DNA of 64,000 nucleotides from Stenopsyche tienmushanensis. Taxonomy: Eukaryota > Arthropoda > Insecta > Trichoptera > Stenopsychidae. Made by a program: the position numbers and the translations under genes. The stretch covers positions 1,178,001 to 1,242,000 of the forward strand of contig WACJ01000503.1 of NCBI GenBank assembly GCA_008973525.1, in the 5' to 3' direction. The notes beneath the pieces were generated by a model that did no database searches, was not told where the DNA came from, and was given only the letters and a program-made list of their open reading frames with translations. Below, piece by piece: positions 23,065 through 34,879 of the stretch (the stretch's first letter is position 1; every line of letters starts with the position of its first letter).

Positions 23065-26000
23065 TTTTCATAATGTGCTAAAATCGTTATTTGATGTTGG
23101 CGCTCTTCATTAGTCGCCTCAATATTAATTTATAGGAAAAGACTTACCATATGGAGTGTGAAATCCTATTTTATATTATTTTCACAATCCAAAAATACTA
23201 TTTTTTTATACACACGAATCATCATTAAAGTGGTCGATTGTTATAAATTACTCTTAATCAAATTTGATATAAATTTAGCTTTGATTTTTGTGATTTTATG
23301 TTTGAAATCGAGATTACTTCATTTTAAATAATGTACTGTTTTTTTTGTAACGCAATATTCTCACAAAAGAGTGCTGAAATTTATTACATTTTTCTAATGA
23401 AAAATGAACAATAATTCAACGTGGCGTTGATAGTATATGAATAGCACAAAGAGTGTTTTAAGCCCTGCACAACAAAGAATGGCAAAGCGCTGAAAGTATT
23501 TTAATTCAGATGGACGCTCTCGGCCATCATAGACGTTTATGAATACATTTTCGATTGCATATTAACCGAGGCGGGATTTTAATTTTTTTACAATTTTTCA
23601 GGGAATCATTTTGTAGAAGGCATTTATTACATGGGATAACGTGATTTCACGAAATGATGCACTTTTGACGTGGGGCCAAAACTGAAATGAGATTTTCGCT
23701 GTAGCGATTTGGCCTGGTATATTTTGTGTGGAGAGTTTCTGAACTAACGTGTGTTGTGTTTGTTAATCCCATCGCATGCCGTTTTACATTTTCAATTTCC
23801 CACGTGAATAATCAAATTCAGTTAACACGGACATAGCACGGTTTCATTGACGTCCAGGCCAGTTTTTACAGCTCTTAACTCGATGTAGGATGCGCACTTA
23901 TCCGAGGATAACATGCAAACAGGACCTCGTGCTCGCGGTAATGCGATATCTTCAAATCTATGCAAATATGTAAAACGTTATTATCATTACCGACTTGAGT
24001 GGCGTGAGTTACCCAGGGACAACGTGACATGCCTCGTGATTACCCTAAGGCATCATAATTAATTTCCTGTGAACTCAACAATTATTAACTACTTCCTCAT
24101 ACAACGTCTCGAAAATTATTTGCCTAGATGGAATGCAATACTAAACTTACACATTTACCATGAAAAAACATTAATACTACCTTAAATTACCATAAAATTA
24201 CCATGGGGAATAATTAAATACCCGCAAGACTAAGTTATTTTACGTATTAGAGATGATCGTATTAATTGGATTTATAAGCGAGTCCATATATTGCGCTCTT
24301 TTGAACTTATACATTGTGGATGACATTATTTACACTATATATTCAGCCAGAAAACTAGAGTGAAACGAAAATAAATCCATCTCCTTCACTACACATTTTA
24401 TGCGATGAAGACTTCAATTGTGCAATAAAATTTAAATCATTTCCTTGTCAAAACACATATTCAGAATTAGCCTCTAAATATCAGCGTGAGTTTAGTGTGG
24501 CTGGATCAAAGCTTAATGACTGATTACATTGTCAAAGGATGCGGTTGAGGTTAATTCTGTTTGTGAAGAAGTTAACATGCAGATTTGATGGACTGATTCT
24601 CTTATCTAGTCACCAAAGTCTAAAATTGCAATAGCAGACAAACGTTGCGAAACTTAGTTTCATAGTGAAAATAATTCACAAAGAAATATTATATTAATTT
24701 TTTTATAAATGTTATAGTTTTATTTTGCTCTTTTCTATCACTTAAAAGAAGATTAGCAAGTCCACGTGTACATCAGGTGGATTCAAATAATGACCATTGA
24801 AATTTGGAAGTATTTTTGTAATCGATTGCCTAAATTCAGTTTTTTTTATTATAATACGTATTATATTGTAAAAAAAAACCATAAAAATATTCCAATTCAT
24901 TCATTCCACATAGTCTATCCTATCGCTGCCACAAAATCTCGTTTAATGAAGATATTATAGAGAAGATGAAATACATTATATCTGATTAATTGAAAGGCTG
25001 TCATAATATTATTGAAATCAATAATCATTTGAAATAAACATAATTTTTTAAAAATATATTTTATTTTTTAGCTTCTTAATAATACTGATTATCTTCGGAA
25101 GTTGGTAGATAAATATTAAAGCAAATCAAATATTGTCCATGAGACATCGTTTTTTCTTAAAATTGTTCTCATATTTAGTGAATGTAATGAAGATATTTCC
25201 ATTTTTATCTTAGTATAACTAAGATTGTATGAATATTTTTTTTTACAGATCTTGATTTTGATTGATGATTTTTTAATATATAGATTATCATATCTCAACC
25301 TAGATTTATCCATTGCTTTACATGTAGGATATTTTTTTCTTTGTCTTTTTGACAGTCGTATATTTTCAATAATATATGAGCTCATTTTTGATAAAATTTG
25401 ATATTTGTCAAATTTCGTTCAAATATACATACAAATGTATTGTTTTAACTGTTCAAATTGCTATATCGTGCAAAAAATTCTAGTCAAACTCAGGTAACAA
25501 AGAGCGATGGATTTGCTCGTTAATTAGTATAAAAATAATAAGCATTGTCTCGTAGGCCAAAAATATCTCAACGTACCATTGACCGATACTGTTACGACTA
25601 AAGGAACTAAATAAGTCTGATAGTGTGAACGTTATATTTTGTTTCATTTACATTGTAAATGTGCATTATATTCAGCAACTTTAAATAAGATTAACTGTAA
25701 CACTTGCATATTCAGACATTGTAGAAAGTGGATAGTATGTATGAGAATTGCTCAATTCATTCCAGGACAATATTTATTGCAGAGTAACTGGATACGTTTG
25801 TGTACTGTTCTGTAATTGAAGTTGTTAGACACACATTTCTCGACATGACAAAAACAGGAGCCACTACGGTTGCATACAGTGTTTGATGAATTAGAATGTT
25901 TTTGCATGTGTCTTTAACAAATTTAGCAAAAAATTATGCTGTTAAGGCGTAATATTTGATTAATTTCTTATCTGGAAATAATGGATCTTTTATGTATGGT

Positions 26001-26250
26001 TATCATCGGTTATTCCATCACATTTTTAATTATTTTGATAAAATTTTATCGTCTGATTGTTTTTGGAAGGATATATCAAAATTAATACAAGGATATATTA
26101 CGATTCTTGTGAAATTTTATTTGTTAAGCGAAGTGATAATGAATGTATCGCCAAGAAAGCACTGAATCAATATTATACGTTTTGAAATATCTTAATGAGG
26201 TTTTTTCTGTGAAATTCAAAGGGTATGTAGGCTTGAGGGTTGTTGTCGAA
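23065..26250. other. No gene recognised; two GC-richer islets
   Basis: Islets of greater complexity lie at about 23410-23780 and 23810-24060; the second contains TATGCAAAT, a POU octamer-like site, at about 23958. No exon is supported. The rest is AT-rich without recognisable repeats. Confidence 0.45.
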
Positions 26251-26290
26251 TTTATAAGAAATAGATCCTCCATTGCGTTGTGAGGCTTAC

Positions 26291-26409
26291 GTACACAAAA
26301 CACGGCATTTGTTCGCCCTCAAGTCCGCCATATAATATAATCGCGTTTCCTTTGAAGCTGGCGAATAATTTGAACCGGGCCCCTGGGCGATGTGTTTCAG
26401 CTTTGTATT
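26291..26409 (-). CDS. Putative internal exon; beta-rich peptide, gene not identified
   Basis: On the minus strand a strong acceptor (TTTATTCTTCTGTTGCCAG) precedes 26409 and a good donor (TAC|GTAAGCC) follows 26291, defining 119 bases. Two of three frames are open. The frame with two leading bases plus 39 codons contains RPGARFKLFASFKGNAIILY then GGLEGEQMPCFVY, alternating hydrophobic residues and a GG turn that recall a kelch blade or a laminin-G strand pair. Neither assignment is secure. The other open frame (ending LYYMADLRANKCRVLC) has no such look. The 3' frame ends in phase 0. No neighbouring exon of the same gene is identified. Confidence 0.35.
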
Positions 26410-26763
26410 CTGGCAACAGAAGAATAAAAGGCAAATACGTTTTGTATTCTTCCCTTCGGTGAAGAATTTTTTTTTCTCTACCAAATGAGAATTTCTAGCC
26501 CACCACTTGATTTTTTGCGACCTTATGCTGTATCACAGATTTTTTTTAATTTTCCAGTCATACCACAAACCTTAGAATAACCTCCAGTTTTTCACATAAA
26601 CACAAAAGCATCCACATATATTGCCACTTATTTTTTACCAAAAAATAGTCCAAGTCGAAGACGATCTATGATGAATATTTTATCGAAGCAAAAAAATCAT
26701 AGAGATCCTTTAAAAACCACGTCAGAGTTTGCCCAAAGTATTAGATTGGACGAAAAATGTCAC

Positions 26764-26892
26764 TTTATTTTGGATTATAAAGCCGAACAATCAAGCAGCA
26801 GGTAGAATAATAATCCCAAGATATTGCTTCTTGGCGTTCCTCCACCGTTACAGGTGCAATAACATTTGGGTTCGTGTTTACCTTGAGGATTT
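26764..26892 (-). CDS. Putative terminal exon with hydrophobic, GPI-signal-like tail
   Basis: On the minus strand an acceptor (AATGCTTCCCTTTAG) is followed by a frame reading NPQGKHEPKCYCTCNGGGTP then SNILGLLFYLLLDCSAL and a stop at 26777-26775. AATAAA follows at 26769-26764, six bases after the stop region, fitting a polyadenylation signal. A Cys-rich segment ending in CN and then a small-residue stretch and hydrophobic tail is what the last exon of GPI-anchored Ly6/uPAR-like proteins looks like, but four residues of resemblance prove nothing. It might pair with the signal-peptide exon at 30503-30569, which lies upstream on the same strand; the middle exon needed has not been found. Confidence 0.28.
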
Positions 26893-26999
26893 CTAAAGGG
26901 AAGCATTAAAATGAAAAATTTGGAAGCTCTTGCGGTTCTGCAAGAACAAAAGGTGTTTATTTTGAGCCTAAATATAAATGTCAGTTTCAAATTGAGCAC

Positions 27000-28580
27000 C
27001 TATGAATACTTAATAACGACGCTGAGAACTATTTAAATATTTAACTTTAAAAAAATAAACCTAACTTTATGCTCTCTTATTTAAAAGTTTTTCTCTTATT
27101 TAAACTTGTCAGCCACAAGTGAGCAATGATAGTCGTACATTAAAGTACCATAATATATTTTATAAGAGCTGAATAAATCTTATTTGAAAATTAAGCAACT
27201 TAACTATCAGCTTAAAAAATGTGTTATATTTAAATATTAAATAGCAATTTTCATTATTGCATAATCACAACTATAAACTTGTTTAATTGAGATAAATAAT
27301 AAACGAGCTGCGTGTATAAACTATATCCCCTTGTATAAATCATATCGTCTGTTAATACTTTCATAAGGCGAAACAGTCGTCACTCTTAATAAATTATGTA
27401 ATCCATATTTAATAATCTATATTAATTATGAAATAGAGAGCTTTAAAGTAATCAAAACTATAATTCTTAGCGCTATCGAGAAATTAGACGATGAACAATG
27501 TAAAAGTGCATCTGACCAGATATCGATTTTCTAAAATGTGATCGTTTGACATTGGTATATAATTTTGTCCTACAAAGGAATGTAAATTTCAACCAAAGCT
27601 CGTTATTTTAACCAGATCGATCTACCTTATAAAATTCTAATTAATTGATTGAGAGACGCAATTATTTAAATTATACTAGGGATGGAAAAAAAACTACCTG
27701 TGGGTTGTCCTGCGATTATGGCAACCACCATTTTAAAACATTTATTTGCTATAAAAACCATGCCAAAATGGTAAGCAATAGTTTCATAAAGCGACAGATA
27801 AAATCCAACTAAAAAATAATGCTAAAAATTTCAATATAGTTGAAATTGATGAAGGCTCTATTTCATTTGCTTTATCATCTTAATATGGAATGTCTTTCAA
27901 AATTCAAACGAGCCTTCAATTGACTTTTAATATGATTTTAACTTTATTTTCGTGTATCAATATGAATTTATTATTTAAGATTTGGAATGGATGTCTTCAG
28001 CTATCTTCGCCAATATTTACTTAATGTGTCCAAGGTATTTACGGTAATATTTACTTTAATTATCCATTAACTATATTGTATTGTAACTATATCCCTTCAC
28101 ACATGTATCATTATTAAAAAGTAATACATCTTTTTTTAAAAAGAAGAAGAGCTCTATGCAGAATTTTTTTTGATGAGATTTCATTGTATTCATAGATTTG
28201 ATTGAAGAAGAAATATGTGAGTTTGAAAATCTCGATTGTAAATCAAGACGGTATAAGTTTTCCGTAGAAAAAACACATTTTAGCTTTAAAGTTTGAAGTT
28301 AAAACTGTAAAAAAGAGCGAAAAGTGTCGACAAAGCTCGTTTAATACCCTGAAAGACCGGGCAAAATATAAAAGAGCAGGAGTTGCATTTTTACCCTTGG
28401 CCAGATGATAATGTTGTGTGTTTTATTTTTGCATCTGCCATCGATCAGGTCACCAATCTAAATTAAGGGACTTATTTGAATATTTATCGCAGGTTTATGG
28501 GGGGGTGCCCTTTCATCGCACCTTTTGTATTTTTCTCGTTGGCTACAAGTTCAAAAGATAAGCCCAATTTTCCAGACACT
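27000..28580. other. AT-rich stretch, no gene recognised
   Basis: Nothing coding or repetitive is recognised. Confidence 0.5.
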
Positions 28581-28583
28581 TTA

Positions 28584-28651
28584 AGCGGTTAAACTGTTTA
28601 CGGCCCTCGCTCACTCCGGCAGCAGAGGAGGGGCACAACTTCAGCGCGAAG
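28584..28651 (+). other. Exon-like segment in a GC-richer islet
   Basis: A good acceptor (CCCAATTTTCCAG) near 28575 and a donor (GCGAAG|GTATGA) near 28651 bound about 76 bases. Only one frame is open, reading HFKRLNCLRPSLTPAAEEG then HNFSAK. No homology is recognised. The islet runs from about 28490 to 28900 and could as well be regulatory. Confidence 0.2.
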
Positions 28652-28909
28652 GTATGAATTCCAATGAGGAGGTGGAGGAAGGAACAAACTTTTCTTCTAG
28701 TTTACACACAGTTTTTCTGAGCGTCCCGATTTTCCCGCGATGATCGGAAAAGTTGGCGAGCAAAGTGCGAGCTGTGGGCGAACAGGTTTAAAAAATAAGG
28801 ATTGATGGATGATGGCGATTGCCTAATGGACTGGTGGGGATTTCGCGTGGGTAACCAATCGAACACTTGCGAGGGTTCCGACTCTAAAGTTTGCTTATTC
28901 GGGTCTTTG

Positions 28910-30490
28910 GAGCGTTTTAAAATACGAAGTGCTTACATTCCATTACCAGAATTGCTTTCTTGATTAATTTTATTTCCAAGCTCTGTCAAATGTTTCCCCT
29001 ATCTTGAACAAGTGCTGCGTTCATGTCGGCAATGCCGAAGTTTGCGCAATGAGCTGATTTTATTTGCATGAAAAAGTAGCGAAAATTTAAAACGTTTGTT
29101 TTTCATCAATAGATTTAGCTGCCACTGCAATGATTTGTTATTTTTACAGGCACTGCAGTGATCTCTTGTTGTTGAACAGTCCAACTTAATGGCTCGAATT
29201 AATTTCCATCTGGTCAACATCATTCAAAAAAGACCGGAAATTGCATTATATTTATTCAGTCGCTGAAAAGCAACGTTCCAATTCATGTCATACCACAACA
29301 GTGTGAAAACAATGAAAATATAACTAGATAAATTCAGCACAAATTCAAGGGCCAATTGGTGTATGAGCCTAAAAGCTTTATTTTTTTAATCATGCAACTT
29401 GATCAATGAGCTCATAGCAAGCTTTAAAAAATATAAATATTGCTTAAAACAATAATAAAATCTTTATTGCATCATTTGTCCGTGAGTTGTGTTCAATTAC
29501 TCTTCGTGATGCAATTATTTAAAAATTACCCAGAATAAAACGATTTTGTGTAAATTTGTCACATTTATAATACATTGAATATCATTAATATTGATAAATT
29601 AAAATGATCGTTTTTTCTACTTAATTTTACCTACCACCAGTGTGTTCTATAATGATAAGACTTATTAATTGGATGATAATTTGTTGATGCCATTGATGGA
29701 ATTGTTTATTTATTTATCAAGTAATCGACGAATTGCCAATTTAGTTTGTTTATCCATGATCAACATTTCAGGAATCTAATTAGAAATTTGGGTCCTCCAT
29801 GAATTGTCACTAATTGCATTGGAGCACCAAGGACCATTGTTCATTTTTCTTGCTCAAGTTTGAAAACCCGTTTTTGTAACAGTCTCTAACGATGAAAAGT
29901 AAGTAATAGACAAAAAACCCTGAGTAAAAAGTACAATAACTTTCATCGGGTTAGTTAACCCTTTTTACTTTTATCATTAATAATGAAAAATATTCTTATA
30001 TATGTATCGTTGAATATAACTCAAATAAATTGTTTAGAATTGCTTGAAATTTTCAGTTTAAAGTCTAAATTCTCTGGCCAAATAAAAAACAGTATGCAAT
30101 GGTTTAAATGTTCTTCATTGATGAATAACGTTATAAATAAAGATAAAAAGCAATTCCAAACAAAAAACGGTTAATTACTTAATGGTCTCTTGATGTAAGA
30201 CAATTGCTATAATTTATATATATATATAATTTATTTTAACGCTAATTCTGCTCCATTTAATGGTTTTACTGTAAATCGAATATTTTAAAATTATATGATT
30301 TTTGAACAGTGTTTTATTGTAATAAGAGTAAAACATCATCAGCGTAATCGAAGCTTTTTTTAGGCACATAAGAACAGAGCTCTCCCAATAATCCACAAAA
30401 AAGGATTATCATGCATCGCAGCTTTCAATCACTTAAATTTTAATAAAACCCAGCTAGATATATTAGTCTCTCCAAATGAGTACATTCATC
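28910..30490. other. No gene recognised
   Basis: Contains overlapping short open frames only. A minus-strand Cys-containing frame at 28999-29223 has weak splice context and is not called. A short AT microsatellite lies at about 30217-30230. Confidence 0.45.
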
Positions 30491-30502
30491 AGGCGCACAT
30501 AC

Positions 30503-30569
30503 TGCGGCTGACAGAAAAAAAATCATATTCGCCGACGACCTACCCAACAACATCATCGTCAGAAGTCCC
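30503..30569 (-). CDS. Putative signal-peptide exon with flanking splice sites
   Basis: On the minus strand a strong acceptor (TTTTTTCCGTCATTTTTCAG) ends at 30570. The exon starts with 13 untranslated bases, then two adjacent ATGs (30556 and 30553) open MMLLGRSSANMIFFLSAA, and a donor GCA|GTATGT follows 30503 in phase 0. The peptide has a positively charged N-region and a short hydrophobic core like a signal peptide; read-through into the intron continues VCAPDEC, so an unspliced reading also looks like a signal peptide with cleavage after ...VCA. The next exon is not identified. Confidence 0.3.
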
Positions 30570-30579
30570 CTGAAAAATG

Positions 30580-33500
30580 ACGGAAAAAAATATGAGAATG
30601 TAGGCGGAATTCATGTCTTGCGTAAAGAATTCCCTCAACAAATTTACCGGACCATTAGCCAATAATAAAGGGTTTACACGGCCCCCCGAAGTCTTCGCAA
30701 TGCGCGGTTCCCCTACTCCTAATGACCTCCTGGTCGGGATAATTTTCAACTTTTTTTCAACACTCAAAGTTTAATGCCGACCAATTACATTAAGGCATTT
30801 TTCTGCTAACATGGCTGTCGCAATGAACTTTCGCAAACAAACAGAGGGGTATTTTTTAATTAACTTTAAGACTCTTGGCAGAGGAAATATTAAAAATACA
30901 CAAATTTTCACTAAAATTGCCTTTGTTGATTAAACAACAATATCTAACATCAGTTTAATACATAATCATCAAATATAGTGCAGTTCACGTTTATATATGA
31001 AAAATACGCCGGAGCTATTGAACACCTTTTATTTTAGATAACCCATAATTTCTCTATTATTTATATATTTTTTTGTACGAATAGTTTCAGTTTATTTGGA
31101 TCTTTAATAGCAATGGATTTCTCAACATTGTCAAATAATAATATTTTTGTAACGCTACTTGTGGGCTAATCGGGAGGCCATGAACGTGTTGAACTTTCCT
31201 TAGATAAGTCATGTATCAAACAAGTCCCTCGAGTCACCTTAGACTCAAGACTGAACGGCAATAGATCATTTGGAAGACCTTATCTACTTAGAAATTATCA
31301 GATAGACAAAAAAAGTAATTTTGAATTTTAGTGGATATGTGATCAATAGCAGCCAAAAATTACTCTTCACTCACCTTTATTTGGATTATTTCATAACCGT
31401 TGAATGATTCATATTATGAGCCAGATATGTCATTGTATAACATTATCAAGCCATGAATGTCGCATTGCAGATCATTTTTTCCCTTTAATCATATCTTCCC
31501 ATCAATTCATTAACAACAATTTAAGAAAATAGTATTTTTCATATTTCGTAAATTTTCTCTTCTTTTTGATTCTTGATTTTTGATGAAACAATTTTATAAC
31601 ATATTTTGAACTTAATAGATGTATGTTATCATTCCAAGAAGTCCTATTCCAGCCAAGAAAATTTAAGTCAACTTAGTCTGAAATACTTTTTTATACAACA
31701 CCATACGAGAACAAACTTTCATGACTATATATTTATCCCCGTTGCCAAAATTGAAATGGGGAAAATCAAAAACGAAAAAAATGATCCCAGATTTACTGTT
31801 TGATTTGATTTGGATCCCTATTACTCTAAGGTTAGAGCATTTATACGGAAAGTGCGTAATAATTAATAATCCAACTAGGATTTTAAGGCTTCATTATCAT
31901 ACAATAAGCGAAATCAACACAGGATTTTAGCATCAAAACTTGAATTTATATCTATTTAATATAAAAAGGCAGAAATGTCTGCAACTCTCTGGGCATCGAA
32001 AGTGCCGCCATCTTGTGAAATAAATGTTGTCCACAGTCACATGAATAAATTTACTGACGAGTGCTTTTTATCTTCTATATGCAGACATCCAGCTAAATTT
32101 AGCTTTTTGCGTGAAAAATAACTAGGTGCGCATTTGAAAGACGAATTACTGAAGGGGATCTCATTAAACAATTTAATGTTTTGCGGAATTTTGCTTCGGA
32201 AATAATGTATCTATTTTCTTGCCAAAAGAAATTTCTCCGTACGAGGGAGCACGTGTACAGTAAATAATAAACAGCGTAAAGCTTTCCATTTAAGTTAATC
32301 GAAGCAAAGCCTTATTTTTCCTGTTCGCGTCTAAATGTTGCCTCTCTCATTTTCCACTGATTTTTCTTCTCGGCACATTTTTTCCCTCCTCTTCCGTCTT
32401 ATTTATAAAAGAAACGACCTATTATGGAAATACAAAATGGATTTCCTTTGCATTATATTTCTTCGCCGCAGATTTGACAAGAAAATCGCTTAATCACCCG
32501 TGGTTTCAGCGGTAATTGATTTTTTATTTCTTTTTAAAATCATTGACACATAATGCTCAGGTTGAAAAATATCAGCAGGTGTGTACTATTATATTGAATA
32601 CAATTAATTTCTTCATGCTTTATAAAAATATATAATTTGCAATGCGATGGATATACGAATGGGGTTTAAAATTTATTTTTTATTATAGCCATTATCAGAT
32701 GCAAGCAATCTCTAAATAAGATATTTCTAGAGAAATATTTTTCATGTGATTATAACTTATTATCTTTTATATGTGATTAAGTTAGAATATGATTATTCGA
32801 AAAGGAATTTCAGGTAGGAGAGTAATTATTGAATTGATCAACATTTTAAAATCATATTTTAATAAGTGTCGATAGTCAAGTCAATCATAGACGATCATGC
32901 ATAATTTTAATGATCGCCTAAAAGCATTAAGATAATCAGTTTATTTGAAATATTAATTCATATATATCTAAGATTTATTAAAATTATTTAAAGATGTTTT
33001 CTATAATTCAAAATTTGATATTGGTTAGATAAATAAGTGATGGCCAAAAAATCTATAAAAAACATCAAAAATAAAACTATTTTTTGGAACGAAAATAGAA
33101 AATGGAATAAACATATCATTCTTGCTTAATGTAGGATGATCGAGTTAAATATACAAGAGTTGTTTAAAGAAAACAGTAGGACGTACATAGACGTGTCTTT
33201 AGAAAATGTTATACCGATACTGCCTTTATTGTCAGCTCGTATTTCGTGTTTGTGAAACTCCCTAAGGACATAATTAAAATACTTATTTACAGCATCCACG
33301 TGAAACATAAGCGAAATTCTCCACATATTATCTTATCTTGAAACTTCTTAAATGCTCATAGAAAATGTAAGAAAATATATTCAATAGTAGCGAAAAATTG
33401 AGTTAACGATGGATGTTTTTTCGCATATAAAGTTGAATGCCATTGAAGATTTTTTCCTGCGGCATATAAGCTTGAATATCTACATTGTACATTCACAAAT

Positions 33501-34830
33501 ATTCAGATATTTTTCTCTCTTTATATACGACTTCCCGAATAAAACAAATTTATTCCGTACATTTAAATGCGATAATGATGTGTAAAATTTTCACATCAGT
33601 ATTTTTGATCGGCGCAATTATATTATTTATTAAATAAATGCTTGTATTTCAATAAACTAATACATTTGCGGAGCATTTTAGCATTTATTGCAGATGAATG
33701 CGAATTAAAATTATCAAAAGGTAGAACAAATCCCAGGAAGGAAATTTTCTTCCGGGCCATTTGCATTAATTTACATGCGGCCCGACTTAAAAAACGTTTA
33801 AGCAAATCGCTCCCGGAAGAGGGATAAAAATTTGGGCTTGCTCCTGCCCAAGTCATGTTTAGGGCTTTGATCCATCATCGGTAGAGCAGGCAACAGTTGC
33901 TACAATGTCGTTTTCTCATTCTTATTCATGGGACGTCGTGGATTGTTCCGGAGAAAATCGCGGCGTGGGATGCAAAGAGGCTGAAAAAGATCCGCTTGCA
34001 TCCATCCACCCTCTTCGCGAGATGAGGGCTTTTTCAGAGACCATATGGGAATTTGCCACTTTGCTCATCTTTCAGCAAATAAATCAAAGAAACTCTTCTT
34101 CCTAATTTTAATTTAATGGGAATTTCAAATTTAAATTACCTTTTATGTAAACAAACCAATATTTGCTTGCATAGCTAATAGAGTTTATGAACGCAAAATG
34201 GCGACATTTTACCCCCATTGTTTGTTGAAGGTCTTTTGATTGTAATTTACAAAAAACTGGCCATATAATTATAGACACTTAAAATTAACTTATTTAGAGC
34301 AATTAAACCATTCTAATTAGTATCAAATTATGATAAACCTCTAAAAGTATATAATCAACTTTATGATGATGACATATAATCTAAAATCATTTATTTTTGC
34401 AAAACTCTGTTATTTTCATTATCAATTACTTTCGTAAATTTCGATCGCAACACTATTCTAAAATATATCTTTCTCGTCACCGTTTTCTTAAAGTTTGAAA
34501 TTCATTTGATAACGGTATCAATTATATTCTATCGTTTTGAAACACAATTGATGAAATTTGTCTACGATGAATCAAATTAAAAAGGGTTCTTTTATTTAGC
34601 AACGCTGCAACAATGTTAAGATTGAATTATTAAGATTTCAAGTATGAAACTTGATTTTTAAAAACTGCTTTAAATAGTATTGATGTTGAAGCCTTAAATG
34701 ATTCCATGTCAGGATTCAATAATAGCTAAGCGGGATTCATAGATTCTTCATGCTTCTTAGATTGTTTCTTACTACCATTAATCCCCCCTTATCCCATTAA
34801 AATAATCTTATTCTTATTTTAAGTATACGT
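30580..34830. other. No gene recognised; GC-richer islets
   Basis: Islets at about 32140-32480 and 33690-34090 stand out from AT-rich DNA. The second carries a plus-strand frame of 66 codons (33905-34105) starting MSFSHSYSWDVVDCSGENRG with no recognised domain and no firm splice sites. A third islet is at about 30590-30780. Confidence 0.4.
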
Positions 34831-34837
34831 AGAATGA

Positions 34838-34875
34838 AATGGGAAACCATCACATGATTATTTAATCCTAGAAAA
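34838..34875 (+). repeat. Short RTE-like repeat fragment
   Basis: ATGGGAAACCATCACATGAT resembles CGGGAAACCACCACATGAA in the longer copy at 49990-50260. It is only a remnant. Confidence 0.35.
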
Positions 34876-34879
34876 ATTT

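Noticed and set aside
23130..23170. 18-nt minus-strand microexon ending ATG|GTAAGT
   Set aside because: The acceptor lacks a pyrimidine tract (AATATAAAATAG); a chance donor is the simpler explanation.
31360..31400. Minus-strand donor AAAG|GTGAGT
   Set aside because: No acceptor and only about 13 codons before an upstream stop, so no exon can be drawn.
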